This document shows, one piece after another, positions 1 through 8,682 of a DNA stretch of 54,341 nt. How positions within the stretch are numbered: the first letter of the stretch is position 1; the number at the start of each line of letters is the position of its first letter. A model generated the notes under the pieces. It worked only from the letters and a program-made list of their open reading frames with translations, made no database searches and was not told where the DNA came from. The translations under genes and the position numbers were made by a program. The stretch is from Thioploca sp. (GTDB taxonomy: Bacteria; Pseudomonadota; Gammaproteobacteria; Beggiatoales; Beggiatoaceae). Location: positions 1 through 54,341 of the forward strand of contig DAOUSL010000006.1 in the NCBI GenBank assembly GCA_030627235.1, in the 5' to 3' direction.

Positions 1-125
1 GCTTTGTGCGGAGTCGCCCTATGAGACCGGACGTGTCAGGGCAATTATAACCGTTTCGCTGAAAAATTGATTAGTTCACGGAATAAGGACGTTCCGTGAA
101 CATCATGAAATTTCTGCGAAACTCC
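1..125. repeat. Left copy of a window-end inverted repeat
   Basis: This segment matches the reverse complement of 54063-54182 with scattered substitutions and a few small indels. It is richer in G+C than its surroundings. It contains a perfect 10-bp hairpin (arms 74-83 and 92-101, 8-base loop), which is imperfect in the right copy. The right copy continues about 160 bases further, so this copy is cut off by the window start. The match stops at about 125, inside the reading frame of the truncated transposase. No coding sequence is recognisable in the repeat. Confidence 0.8.
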
Positions 126-524
126 ATAGATCGTATAATATTACACGCTTATGTAATAATGGAGAATCATATTCATTTTATTGCATCATCATCAGATTTA
201 TTGAATGAAATACGCAAATTCAAATCATTTACAGCACGGAAATCTATAGATTGGTATAAACAACATAACAAACAATGGATACTGAAACAATTACGTTTTA
301 ATAAATCAACACATAAAACTGACCAAGATTTTCAATTTTGGCAAGAAGGTTATCATCCTAAACTGCTGTATGATGATAAAATTTTATTTAATAAATTAGA
401 ATATATTCATAATAATCCAGTACAACGTGGTTATATTGATAAACCAGAAGACTGGCGTTATTCAAGTTGTAGAAACTATATGAAACAAGAGAGTGTATTA
501 CCTGTTCAAATATTGGATTTATAA
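96..524 (+). CDS. N-terminally truncated Y1 (REP-associated type) transposase
   Basis: This is the C-terminal three-quarters of a single-strand DNA transposase of the Y1/HUH superfamily (IS200-like, REP-associated tyrosine transposase type). The HUH metal motif is visible as ENHIH near residue 25, and the family's typical C-terminal stretch IHNNPVQRGY...PEDWRYSS follows. Full proteins have roughly 30-45 residues including a first beta strand before the HUH motif. Here the first ten codons come from the end repeat 1-125, and the GTG start lies inside that repeat's hairpin. It is therefore probably inactive, with its 5' end replaced. A palindromic element of the kind such enzymes mobilise lies just downstream at 601-684. 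The family call is firm and the activity doubtful. Confidence 0.75.
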   Translation: MNIMKFLRNSIDRIILHAYVIMENHIHFIASSSDLLNEIRKFKSFTARKSIDWYKQHNKQWILKQLRFNKSTHKTDQDFQFWQEGYHPKLLYDDKILFNKLEYIHNNPVQRGYIDKPEDWRYSSCRNYMKQESVLPVQILDL

Positions 525-600
525 ATAAAACGTCATACACCATCTCTCACCATAATTATAATGATTTATCTGCCTTAAATATTTGTACAATAATTAATTA

Positions 601-684
601 CTAGTGCCAAGGTTCTACCTTGGCATTCATTCCAAATGGCTCTGCCATTTAATCACAAAATTAGTGGCAGAGCCTTGGCACTAG
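601..684. repeat. Palindromic repeat with 12-bp terminal inverted repeats
   Basis: The ends CTAGTGCCAAGG (601-612) and CCTTGGCACTAG (673-684) are perfect inverted repeats. Nested inside is a second pair (ggctctgcca and tggcagagcc). A diverged relative is at 39160-39273. The short motif ACGTCATACACC lies near both elements (528-540, and 39280-39291 with a one-base variant at 39127-39138). The position downstream of a Y1 transposase fits a REP/MITE-like element. The remaining 685-946 stretch upstream of argG holds nothing else I recognise. Confidence 0.65.
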
Positions 685-946
685 TGGAAACATCATATAG
701 ATCGATAAAAATTCCATGGGTTTTACTCATGGTTAATTATGTTTAATAATTATTCAACCTCAAATTTTGATAATTTGTTTAATTTATGATATAAAATGGA
801 TAGTCGATCTTTGGGTAGTCAACTGGCTAGTAAGTTATTCTTAAATTTATAATTATTTATATTGCTAATGCTATATATTAATGTAAACTATTACCCAATC
901 AAGATAACCATATTTGTAAAAATTACTAATTAGGATTCTAATATAT

Positions 947-2152
947 ATGACTGATATAAAAAAAGTTGTACTCGCTTATTCTGGTGGTTTGGATACCTCT
1001 ATCATACTTAAATGGCTTCAAGATAAATATCAATGTGAAATCGTAACATTTACAGCTGATATTGGCCAAGGAGAAGAGCTTGAACCAGCACGTAATAAAG
1101 CTAAAGCAGCTGGAATTAAAGAAATTTATATTGAAAATTTACAAGAAGAATTTGTACGTGATTATGTTTTCCCAATGTTTCGAGCTAATGCTGTGTATGA
1201 AGGTGAATATTTACTTGGTACTTCTATCGCTCGACCTTTAATTGCAAAATATTTAATTAAAATTGCTAATAAAACTGGTGCTGAAGCTATTTCACATGGT
1301 GCTACTGGCAAAGGTAATGATCAAGTTCGGTTTGAATTAGGAGCTTATGCCTTAAAACCAGATATAAAAGTAATTGCTCCTTGGCGAGAATGGGATTTAA
1401 ATTCCCGACAAAAATTACTAGATTATGCCGAACAACATGGAATTCCTATTGAAATGAAACTAGGTAAAAAATCTCCATATTCAATGGATGCTAATTTGCT
1501 GCATATTTCCTATGAGGGTGATATCTTAGAAGAACCTTGGAATGAGCCAGAAGAAGATATGTGGCGTTGGTCAGTATCTCCAGAAGCAGCTCCAGAACAA
1601 CCAACAGTTTTAGAATTAGATTTTATACAAGGTGATATTGTTGCAATCGATGGAAAGACAATGACACCAGCTGAAGTCTTAACTTATTTAAATACAGTTG
1701 CTGGTGCAAATGGAATTGGTCGTTTAGATTTAGTAGAAAATCGATATGTTGGAATGAAAGCTCGTGGTTGTTATGAAACTCCTGGTGGCACTGTCATGCT
1801 AAAAGCTCATAGGGCTATAGAATCTTTAACCTTAGATCGTGAAGTTGCTCATCTTAAAGATGAATTAATGCCACGTTATGCTAGTCTAGTTTACAATGGC
1901 TATTGGTGGAGTCCAGAACGAGAAATGTTACAAGGAATGATCGATGCTTCACAAGTCAATGTCAATGGTAAAGTACGGTTAAAATTATATAAAGGTAATG
2001 TGATTGTAACTGGTCGTAGTTCTGAAAAAAGTTTATTTGATACTAGTATTGCTACTTTTGAAGATGATGCTGGTAGTTATAATCAAAAAGATGCTGAAGG
2101 TTTTATTAAATTAAACGCTTTACGGATGCGAATAGCTGCATTAAAAGGATAA
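947..2152 (+). CDS. argG: Argininosuccinate synthase
   Basis: ArgG joins citrulline and aspartate with ATP to form argininosuccinate, the penultimate step of arginine synthesis in the cytoplasm. The N-terminal ATP pyrophosphatase P-loop reads AYSGGLDTS at residues 9-17. Other family signatures include [23 protein letters not shown] and [11 protein letters not shown]. The 401 residues match the short (type 1) ArgG class. A purine-rich AGGA lies about 13 bases before the ATG. It stands alone: no other arginine gene is adjacent, although argA is at 41387-42673. The family is unambiguous. Confidence 0.97.
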   Translation: MTDIKKVVLAYSGGLDTSIILKWLQDKYQCEIVTFTADIGQGEELEPARNKAKAAGIKEIYIENLQEEFVRDYVFPMFRANAVYEGEYLLGTSIARPLIAKYLIKIANKTGAEAISHGATGKGNDQVRFELGAYALKPDIKVIAPWREWDLNSRQKLLDYAEQHGIPIEMKLGKKSPYSMDANLLHISYEGDILEEPWNEPEEDMWRWSVSPEAAPEQPTVLELDFIQGDIVAIDGKTMTPAEVLTYLNTVAGANGIGRLDLVENRYVGMKARGCYETPGGTVMLKAHRAIESLTLDREVAHLKDELMPRYASLVYNGYWWSPEREMLQGMIDASQVNVNGKVRLKLYKGNVIVTGRSSEKSLFDTSIATFEDDAGSYNQKDAEGFIKLNALRMRIAALKG

Positions 2153-2188
2153 TTTATTGTATTATAAAATAATAAATTTGAAGTTTTT

Positions 2189-2218
2189 TTGATAAATAGT
2201 ATTTTTAAATGGTACAAT
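2189..2218 (+). promoter_or_regulatory. Sigma70-type promoter for the 2259 gene
   Basis: TTGATA at 2189-2194 and TACAAT at 2213-2218 are separated by 18 bases and sit about 40 bases before the ATG at 2259. This suggests independent transcription of the small exported protein rather than read-through from argG. Confidence 0.5.
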
Positions 2219-2258
2219 GATTTTTACCATAAATCTAATTTTCCATAAGGAATAACAT

Positions 2259-2723
2259 ATGAAAAAACTTTTTATTACAGGAATAGTCGCAGCATTTGCC
2301 ATGCAGTTTGCTCAAGCATCAACCATTTGTGATGCAAAAACATCATTAAATGACGCTAGAACAAATTTAGTTGCTATGGTTGGTTTATCTGACAAAAAAG
2401 CAGAAGATGGTGGCGGCGAAGAAGTATTAAATGCTTTGAGAGAAAAAGTTAATATCGCAACTACTAGTTTAGAAACAGCTATCAAAACTCTTGCTGATGA
2501 AAGCAAAGATGGTGCTGGTGCAGTTGTAGTATCTACTTTAGATAAAACATGGAATGAATTTAAAGGAACTCGTGAAAGTGAAATCATGCCTAATGTATAT
2601 TCTGGTAAAAAAGCAGAAGCTAAAGTTATAGCTACTGGTGTTCAAGCAGAACGTATGGCAGTTATGAATGATTCAATCACCAAACTTGGTGGCAATAGTT
2701 GTGAAGAAGAAGTTGCTAAATAA
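2259..2723 (+). CDS. Small exported protein of unknown function
   Basis: This 154-residue protein is not recognised. Residues 1-20 form a clear Sec signal peptide (Lys-Lys start, hydrophobic core, AQA|S cleavage pattern), so the mature product is periplasmic or secreted. The mature part is Ala/Lys/Glu-rich and likely all-helical, with a Gly-rich turn (GGGEE) near residue 50. Only two cysteines remain, near residues 24 and 148, one close to each mature end, suggesting a single disulfide that closes a helical bundle. There is no CXXCH, so it is not a c-type cytochrome. It has its own promoter-like sequence and is followed by a long hairpin at 2741-2799. A role cannot be assigned. Confidence 0.75.
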   Translation: MKKLFITGIVAAFAMQFAQASTICDAKTSLNDARTNLVAMVGLSDKKAEDGGGEEVLNALREKVNIATTSLETAIKTLADESKDGAGAVVVSTLDKTWNEFKGTRESEIMPNVYSGKKAEAKVIATGVQAERMAVMNDSITKLGGNSCEEEVAK

Positions 2724-2740
2724 ATTTTAGTAAATTCTAA

Positions 2741-2799
2741 GGTAACCACAAGGGATTACCCTACAAAATATTATGTAGAGTAAATCCTTTATGGTTGCC
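2741..2799. repeat. Long imperfect palindrome between convergent genes
   Basis: The left arm at about 2741-2766 pairs with the right arm at 2774-2799 with few mismatches. It sits between two converging genes (ending at 2723 and 2834), so it could act as a bidirectional terminator. Its shape is that of the other dispersed palindromic elements in this window, and no second copy was seen here. Confidence 0.55.
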
Positions 2800-2833
2800 A
2801 TATTACTAGAATGATAAAATCATACCAATCCCA

Positions 2834-5116
2834 CTAAGTTTTAACTACTAATACTGCACATTCAGTCTTACCAATAACTCTTTTCGCTACGCTAGTACCA
2901 AGTAGAGTCTTTTGTAGTTCAGAACAACCTTGACTACCAACAATAATTAAATCAGTATTGGTAACTTTTGCAGTTTCTACAATAGTCGTAGCTGGTTTAT
3001 CATTAACTATTATTTTACCTTCAATAGTTATTCCATCACCTTTTAAAGAGTTACAAATTCGAGCTACCATAGCTTCAGAATTTTCTTTTAATACAGCAGA
3101 AGTTACTGTTAATACAAGAATTGGAGCATTAAGATGGACAGCTAATTTACCAGCAGCAACTGCAGCCATATCACTATAACGTGAACTGTCTGCTATAGCT
3201 AATAGTATTTTATTACCTTTGATTTCCGCTGCTTTAGGCACAACCAGCACACTACAACTGGAACGATATAATATTTCGTTAGTTCGGTCGCCCATTATTG
3301 ATTGGAGTAAACCTTTTTTACCACGACGGCCAATTACTATAAGATCAGAATGTTTTTCTTCACTAGCAGAAATAATTTCATTAGTAATATTTTCACCTTG
3401 ATAGATCGAAGTTGTACAGTCTATTCCAGCATCTATCGCTTGAGATTTAACTACTTCTAAATCATCCATAGCAACTTTAGTTTCTTTCTCAAAAGAATGT
3501 TGCGTCATAAATTCATTAGCAGAATGATTTACTACCACTGACATTATAGCTAAATTTCCACCAATCCTTTGTACCAATCTGATAGCTTCACGTTTTGCTC
3601 CAACTCCAAACTCTGAGTTATCATTAGCAAATAAGATTCGCTCAAATCGGCCTATTGGTGATAATTGGGTTACTTCAGTTGGGAATATGTCGGTTGATTT
3701 GCTTGTTTCTACATTTGCCGCTTCAGCTACTAACGTTCTATTATGTTTACGATAACCAGAAACTAGAGCGTATAAAATAATAAAAGCTCCAACAGCTAAG
3801 GCTGCTATCAACATAATATAACTAGTAAGATCAAGGAAATAAATTGTACCTGGAGCTAGAGGATCTATTTCGCCAATTTCAGCTAAATATACTGGTACTT
3901 TAAGACCACGACTTACCAATACTAACATCATGATTACGCCCATAACTACTTTAACCATGAAGTCTTTAACGTAGGTAGTACCAATAGCTCCTAATTGTAC
4001 TCCAAATAGTGAACCAGCTAGAATTATCATGGCTAAACGAACATCTACATAACCACTTATAGCATATTTAATCGTACCACCCATACCCATCACAAAGGCA
4101 ATGACTAATTCGGTAGCGGATGCCATTAATGCTGGTACACCCAATACATACATCAATGCTGGTACACCAATGAAGCCACCAACTGCAATAGTTGCTGCTA
4201 ATACGCCAGTTGCAAAACCAATAGGAATGGTAAATAATACAGATATTTTAGTACCAATACTTGGGAAATACATCATAGTGCCTGGGATATTAACACTTTG
4301 TACCCATTTGGCTAATTTAGTAACTTGATGTTCGTCAGCGCCATCGGGTTGTTTATAGATTTTCCAAGCATCACGGATAACATACCCACCAACTACTGCC
4401 AAAACTACTACAAATACAAAAGATACATATAGATTAGAACCTACATCACCAAAAGTTTCTTTAATTTGAGTTTGAACTGATGCGCCATATAGCACTCCTG
4501 CTTCGGCTGATAGACCTAAAATTATTCCAAGTTTTACATCAACTTGTCCATACTTAGCTCGTTTTATCGAACCAACTAATGCTTTAGGAAATTTGTGACA
4601 CATGTTACTGGCAACTGCCATGATCGCTGGAACACCCATACTCATCATCGCTGGGGTCAATACAAATGCTCCACCAGAGCCAATAAATCCACTGACTAGT
4701 CCACCTACGAAACCAACTACGAATAGGAAAATGATATTATTTAAAGTTAGAGCTAAAAAACCTCCAACTTCAAATTTCATAGTATCTGTTTTACCAGTAG
4801 CATCTGTTACGGTAATAATTTCTAGATCAGGTTTACCAGAAGCAGTGTAAATTATTTCCTTGCTATTAGCATTGATATTAGCGACGACTATAATTTCACC
4901 ATTTTTAGCTTGCCAATTAAGCTCGCCAGTGGTACCAGATACTATAATGTTAATTTGATCAGTAGTTTCAACATCATTTATATCTATACCAATGGCTTCA
5001 AAGGTAAATGGGCCAGTATGTTCATTATTTACTTCTGCTTGTATTGATGCTGACCAAACTATAATTTGTAAACACAGCACCAATATTAATTTACTAGATT
5101 TTAATATATTAATCAT
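2834..5116 (-). CDS. TauE/SafE-like transporter with exported Ig-like N-terminus and two UspA domains
   Basis: This 760-residue chimera starts with a signal peptide (residues 1-27) and an Ig-like beta module of about 90 residues. The module ends in an ITVTD...KTDT strand like those in the secreted proteins at 6684-10158. A multi-spanning TauE/SafE (sulfite or organosulfonate exporter-type) domain covers about 120-450, with GSGGAFVLTP and its internal repeat. Two UspA universal-stress domains follow, at about 485-625 and 630-760. Both UspA copies keep the nucleotide-binding pattern G-2X-G-9X-G (starting GRRG and GSQG). The predicted arrangement is a periplasmic sensor-like domain, a membrane exporter and cytoplasmic ATP-binding domains. 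The next gene upstream overlaps by 4 bases, so they are probably cotranslated. The substrate is unknown; sulfite, sulfoacetate or sulfonate would fit the family. Confidence 0.85.
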   Translation of the reverse strand: MINILKSSKLILVLCLQIIVWSASIQAEVNNEHTGPFTFEAIGIDINDVETTDQINIIVSGTTGELNWQAKNGEIIVVANINANSKEIIYTASGKPDLEIITVTDATGKTDTMKFEVGGFLALTLNNIIFLFVVGFVGGLVSGFIGSGGAFVLTPAMMSMGVPAIMAVASNMCHKFPKALVGSIKRAKYGQVDVKLGIILGLSAEAGVLYGASVQTQIKETFGDVGSNLYVSFVFVVVLAVVGGYVIRDAWKIYKQPDGADEHQVTKLAKWVQSVNIPGTMMYFPSIGTKISVLFTIPIGFATGVLAATIAVGGFIGVPALMYVLGVPALMASATELVIAFVMGMGGTIKYAISGYVDVRLAMIILAGSLFGVQLGAIGTTYVKDFMVKVVMGVIMMLVLVSRGLKVPVYLAEIGEIDPLAPGTIYFLDLTSYIMLIAALAVGAFIILYALVSGYRKHNRTLVAEAANVETSKSTDIFPTEVTQLSPIGRFERILFANDNSEFGVGAKREAIRLVQRIGGNLAIMSVVVNHSANEFMTQHSFEKETKVAMDDLEVVKSQAIDAGIDCTTSIYQGENITNEIISASEEKHSDLIVIGRRGKKGLLQSIMGDRTNEILYRSSCSVLVVPKAAEIKGNKILLAIADSSRYSDMAAVAAGKLAVHLNAPILVLTVTSAVLKENSEAMVARICNSLKGDGITIEGKIIVNDKPATTIVETAKVTNTDLIIVGSQGCSELQKTLLGTSVAKRVIGKTECAVLVVKT

Positions 5117-5355
5117 TTATTTTCCTTTTTTATAGCCTTTGCTTTAATACCTAATAATTCCCAAAAATAACCAGTAAATGCACCATGAACAATTGAAAAT
5201 GAGAATGCAATAACAATTGGTACTATGAAATACCAACCACCTTGTTTGGAGGCATCTAAAATTTGATCATTAAAATGGTATAGCAGGAAATAAAAAAATA
5301 CACTATAAGTACCAAACAATAAAGTTTGAATTAAAACAACTGATTTATTTTTCAT
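5113..5355 (-). CDS. Small two-helix membrane protein coupled to the TauE-like gene
   Basis: This 80-residue protein has two hydrophobic segments (about residues 6-25 and 40-62), each long enough to span the membrane, and a Lys-rich tail (KAKAIKKENK). Its last codon overlaps the ATG of the 760-residue transporter (ATGA junction), so the two are translationally coupled and may form a complex. I do not recognise the family. The 275 bases upstream (5356-5630) show no gene. Confidence 0.65.
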   Translation of the reverse strand: MKNKSVVLIQTLLFGTYSVFFYFLLYHFNDQILDASKQGGWYFIVPIVIAFSFSIVHGAFTGYFWELLGIKAKAIKKENK

Positions 5356-5630
5356 TAGCTTAGATAAGCTCTCCTGAAAGATTAAATGATTTCTAACCTT
5401 AATGATTAGAAGGGTATGGAGTAAATAGTAAAATATTTGTAGAACAAAAAGATAAACAATTATAACACTGTTACATAATATCTTTTAGATTTTATTGCGT
5501 GATAAAAATATAGAAGAGAATTTATTTTTATTAGATAGGTAACAGAATGGATTGTTATAATTAAGGCCACTATGAAAGTAGCAATATTTTTTAGATAGGT
5601 TTAATTCGTTGTAAAATTAATTACATTTGT

Positions 5631-6002
5631 TCATGTTTTACTTTTCAAAATATTATTCATTTCTCTTAAATCAACAACCTGCTGCTTTAAATATTCAATT
5701 TCATTTTCTCGTTCCTTAATGATTAAATTGGCTTTTTCTAATTCATGTTGTTCATTTGAAGATGAATTAACTTGCCAATTATTACATAAGTTAAAAACAT
5801 TTTTTTCGTCTGAATCAAGTAATTGTGATAATCCTATTTCCATAACCTTAGCGAGTTGTTTAAGCCTAGAAAGGTGAATATCTGTTTCTCCACGTTCTAT
5901 TTTGGCGTAGGCATGAGTAGAAATTTTTAGTTTTTCTGCTATTTCTTCTTGTGTCCAATTTTTAGATGAACGTATCAATTTGAGTTTATTAGGTAATCCC
6001 AT
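5631..6002 (-). CDS. XRE-family helix-turn-helix regulator with coiled-coil tail
   Basis: This is a 123-residue DNA-binding protein. An HTH_3/Cro-CI domain covers residues 8-62, with the recognition region TQEEIAEKLKISTHAYAKIE typical of the fold. The C-terminal third (about 80-120) is Glu/Lys/Leu-rich with heptad spacing and likely forms a dimerising coiled coil. No ligand or protease domain is visible. It is divergent from the secreted-protein operon beginning at 6169. The shared intergenic region has a 10-bp dyad at 6067-6103, which makes autoregulation and control of that operon plausible but unproven. Confidence 0.85.
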   Translation of the reverse strand: MGLPNKLKLIRSSKNWTQEEIAEKLKISTHAYAKIERGETDIHLSRLKQLAKVMEIGLSQLLDSDEKNVFNLCNNWQVNSSSNEQHELEKANLIIKERENEIEYLKQQVVDLREMNNILKSKT

Positions 6003-6066
6003 AAATAGGTACTCTGGGTTAGGAATTTAGTAACTGCGGGTTACTTGATTGATTTGGATTTGTTTT

Positions 6067-6103
6067 GTAAAATATTGTAGTTAAACAATAATTAATATTT
6101 TAC
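6067..6103. promoter_or_regulatory. Dyad, candidate operator for the XRE regulator
   Basis: GTAAAATATT (6067-6076) and AATATTTTAC (6094-6103) are a perfect 10-bp inverted repeat with a 17-base centre that itself holds TTGT...ACAA. It lies between the divergent XRE gene and the 6169 gene. AT-richness raises the background rate of such dyads, so this is only a candidate. Confidence 0.35.
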
Positions 6104-6168
6104 GGAGTATACAACATTTTACAATCTTATTTCAAGATTAAGATATTTATTGTAGGAAAAATAATTTT

Positions 6169-6684
6169 ATGAAAACAAAGTTTACACATAGCACAATCTC
6201 AAAACGACTATTAACTATTGGGATTGTAGGTAGTTTATTTCTATCTTCAGGGATGGCGTATGCTGTTGGAAATATAGTAGTTACTTCAAATACTACTGTT
6301 GTTAAAGCAGGAGAGGAACTTGGAATGTCTTTAGGTTTTATAGGTGATGGTAATTATGATGTTTATGTTGGTATAACTGGTACTGGTGATATTTTTAAAA
6401 TTTTTGACGAAAATTTTACTGCAAATGAAGATTTTATTACATTCAATGCTAATTCTGAACTAGTTCTATGGAAACCACCAGCACTTCCAGCAAAATTTAG
6501 GGATAATATTACTTTGGGTAATTTAACTAAAATTGATTTATTTCCTAGAAAACCTCTTGATGAATATGCGGGAAATTATTCGGTATATGCCGTTTTGACT
6601 AAACCGGGTCAGTTCGACCTTAACGACTTAACTACAGTTATTGATGGCCCTTTTAATGTTGAAATCCAAAAGGAGGGTGAATAA
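6169..6684 (+). CDS. Secreted protein, first gene of an Ig-like protein operon
   Basis: This 171-residue protein has a signal peptide (about residues 1-32, AYA|VGN). The mature part is beta-rich. It contains a DVYVGITG stretch and a closing segment around GQFDLNDLTT that resembles small secreted beta-sandwich modules, but I cannot name a family. There are no cysteines in the mature protein. Its TAA overlaps the next ATG (TAATG) behind a strong AAGGAGG, so translation is coupled to the 641-residue Ig-like protein. They are therefore likely secreted together or form one assembly. Confidence 0.75.
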   Translation: MKTKFTHSTISKRLLTIGIVGSLFLSSGMAYAVGNIVVTSNTTVVKAGEELGMSLGFIGDGNYDVYVGITGTGDIFKIFDENFTANEDFITFNANSELVLWKPPALPAKFRDNITLGNLTKIDLFPRKPLDEYAGNYSVYAVLTKPGQFDLNDLTTVIDGPFNVEIQKEGE

Positions 6685-8609
6685 TGAATAAATTTTGGCT
6701 AATGGCATTATTGTTAATCCCAAATTTAGTATTAGCTGATCCCACATATGAATTTGGTGATTCAACAACTCTAGCAATAACTAGCCCTACTAGTAAGGAT
6801 AGTATTTCTATTCCAGCTAATGATCAAGAAGTTTTTGAGGCTAGTGGTGGTGAAAGTAAGTACATATGGAAAACCAGTATAGGTGTTTTTTATGAAACAG
6901 GAAATTCCACGACTACTAGTATAAAAGGAAATTCCATTATATACAAAGCACCACCATGTCCTGATGGATGCAAAGATGTTGTAACTGTTACAGATGAATA
7001 TGGTCATAGTGATACGATAAAAATTGATGTAGTAGCAAATACAGAAATACCATGTAGTATAACTCCAGAAACATATGAAATATCTACTGGTGGAAATGTA
7101 ACTCTTGAGTTGAATGGTAATAATGATACCGTTTCTTGGGTAGCACATGATGGTGGTGAATTGTATGCACAAAAAGGTAAGCAAACTATATTTACGGCAA
7201 AAGCTGTTGGTACTTATAGAATTACTGGTACGAATATAATGGATAAAACTTGTAGTGCTATGGCTACTATTACGGTAGATTCAAATTGCCATATAACCCC
7301 TGAACAAGCTACAATTTCTGCTGATTCAATACAACAATTTTCTATGGTAGGTACTAATTGTAATGATATTTCTTGGTATACTGATGGTGGTTATATAGAT
7401 CAAGATGGAATGTATACAGCTCCATCAATCAACGGTAACTATACTGTAACAGCACAAGTTAATAATGCTGGTTATTCTGATATTGCTGACATAAAGGTGA
7501 AAGCAGAATGTTTGGTTACTACTAAGAATATTTTTTTACAGCCTAACGCCTCCAAATTTATTGAAATAGCTTCTGGTGATGGTCCCTACAGTGCTACATC
7601 TAATTATGGTGATAATATTAAAGAATTATCTAATTTAGGTAAATTTAAATATAAAGCAGCCCAAAGAACGGGTGAAGATACAATTACTGTTTGCTGTGAT
7701 GGTGGATTACAATGTAAAGAAATAAATGCTAATATAAGCCAAATGTATGCTAATTTACCAAAAGAAGTGCAGATTAATAGTAGGCATTCTTTTGATATAA
7801 TTGGTGGTAAACCTGACTACTTTAGTGATAGTAGTAATATTCGATTTACTAAAGGTAGTGGAAAAGGCATATATATAGCACCAGATCATGAAACTATAGA
7901 TAGTATTACAATATATGATCATGATTCTGAAAATTTGATTTCGCATTCTATTGAAGTAAGAAGTGATATTTCACCAATTATTAACCCTAGCATTGTTCAT
8001 GCAGTAGCATTAGGTGAGAATCTTAATTTTTTAGTAATTGGAGGTAGAGGGCCTTTTACATGGAACTATACAGGTAGTGAAATATCACCAAATGGTAAAA
8101 CTGCCAATATAGTTACAAAAGGTACAACTGGTAAATATTATCTATCAGTAATAGATGATGCGACTGGATTAAAATCAGAAAAAGTTACAATTCCAGTTAC
8201 TTTATCATTAAGAATTTCCCCAAAAAGTTATACGATTTATAAAGGAGAATCAGATATAACCAAAGTACGTTTTGATATGTCTGGTGGTGCTGGTGGCTGT
8301 AATTGGGAATCAGATGATATTCAAATACTTCCTGAAAATGAAAGAGATTATCATGTAATTGTTAGACCGCAAATTAAGGATAGGCCAGCAGGTACAGAAT
8401 ATACAGTTACTTGTCGAGACCAAGCTGGTAAGGAAGCCAGTGCCATAATTACTGTGGCTAAATTAACTTTTGACTCAGATGATGATGGTTCGATTAATTC
8501 TGAAGAGGTTCAAAAAGCAATTGGCTATTATTTTGAAGAGCATATAGAAGTAAACTATAAAATGGATCGAACAGAATTGTTCCTTCATTTAGAAAACTTC
8601 AGGCAATAG
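6684..8609 (+). CDS. Secreted multi-Ig-like protein with terminal EF-hand loop
   Basis: This 641-residue protein has a signal peptide (1-18, VLA|D) followed by about seven beta-sandwich-like modules of 70-85 residues. Several modules end in a strand such as VTVTDEYGHSDT or ATITV, typical of bacterial Ig-like surface domains. Paired cysteines recur in the modules (for example PCPDGC and CCDGGLQC). Near residue 596 is a canonical EF-hand calcium loop, DSDDDGSINSEE, followed by a MDRTELFLHLE helix. No LPXTG, autotransporter or type-1 secretion repeat is seen, so it is probably periplasmic or exported by another route. It is cotranslated with the gene before it and has a paralogue at 8683. Adhesion or a matrix role is a guess. 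Confidence 0.8.
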   Translation: MNKFWLMALLLIPNLVLADPTYEFGDSTTLAITSPTSKDSISIPANDQEVFEASGGESKYIWKTSIGVFYETGNSTTTSIKGNSIIYKAPPCPDGCKDVVTVTDEYGHSDTIKIDVVANTEIPCSITPETYEISTGGNVTLELNGNNDTVSWVAHDGGELYAQKGKQTIFTAKAVGTYRITGTNIMDKTCSAMATITVDSNCHITPEQATISADSIQQFSMVGTNCNDISWYTDGGYIDQDGMYTAPSINGNYTVTAQVNNAGYSDIADIKVKAECLVTTKNIFLQPNASKFIEIASGDGPYSATSNYGDNIKELSNLGKFKYKAAQRTGEDTITVCCDGGLQCKEINANISQMYANLPKEVQINSRHSFDIIGGKPDYFSDSSNIRFTKGSGKGIYIAPDHETIDSITIYDHDSENLISHSIEVRSDISPIINPSIVHAVALGENLNFLVIGGRGPFTWNYTGSEISPNGKTANIVTKGTTGKYYLSVIDDATGLKSEKVTIPVTLSLRISPKSYTIYKGESDITKVRFDMSGGAGGCNWESDDIQILPENERDYHVIVRPQIKDRPAGTEYTVTCRDQAGKEASAIITVAKLTFDSDDDGSINSEEVQKAIGYYFEEHIEVNYKMDRTELFLHLENFRQ

Positions 8610-8682
8610 CCTAGTAACTTGAGTTAGGCAGATATAATTTTTGTATCTGTCTAATTTATCTGAATAAGTAGATTGTAAAATA

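Noticed and set aside
2312-2587. Antisense frame in the 2259 gene
   Set aside because: The plus-strand gene has a signal peptide and promoter, and the antisense frame has neither.
6771-7184. Open frame on the minus strand
   Set aside because: It lies wholly inside the Ig-like secreted protein gene and is rich in Cys/Trp/Tyr as expected from the complement of Thr/Ser/Ala-rich codons.
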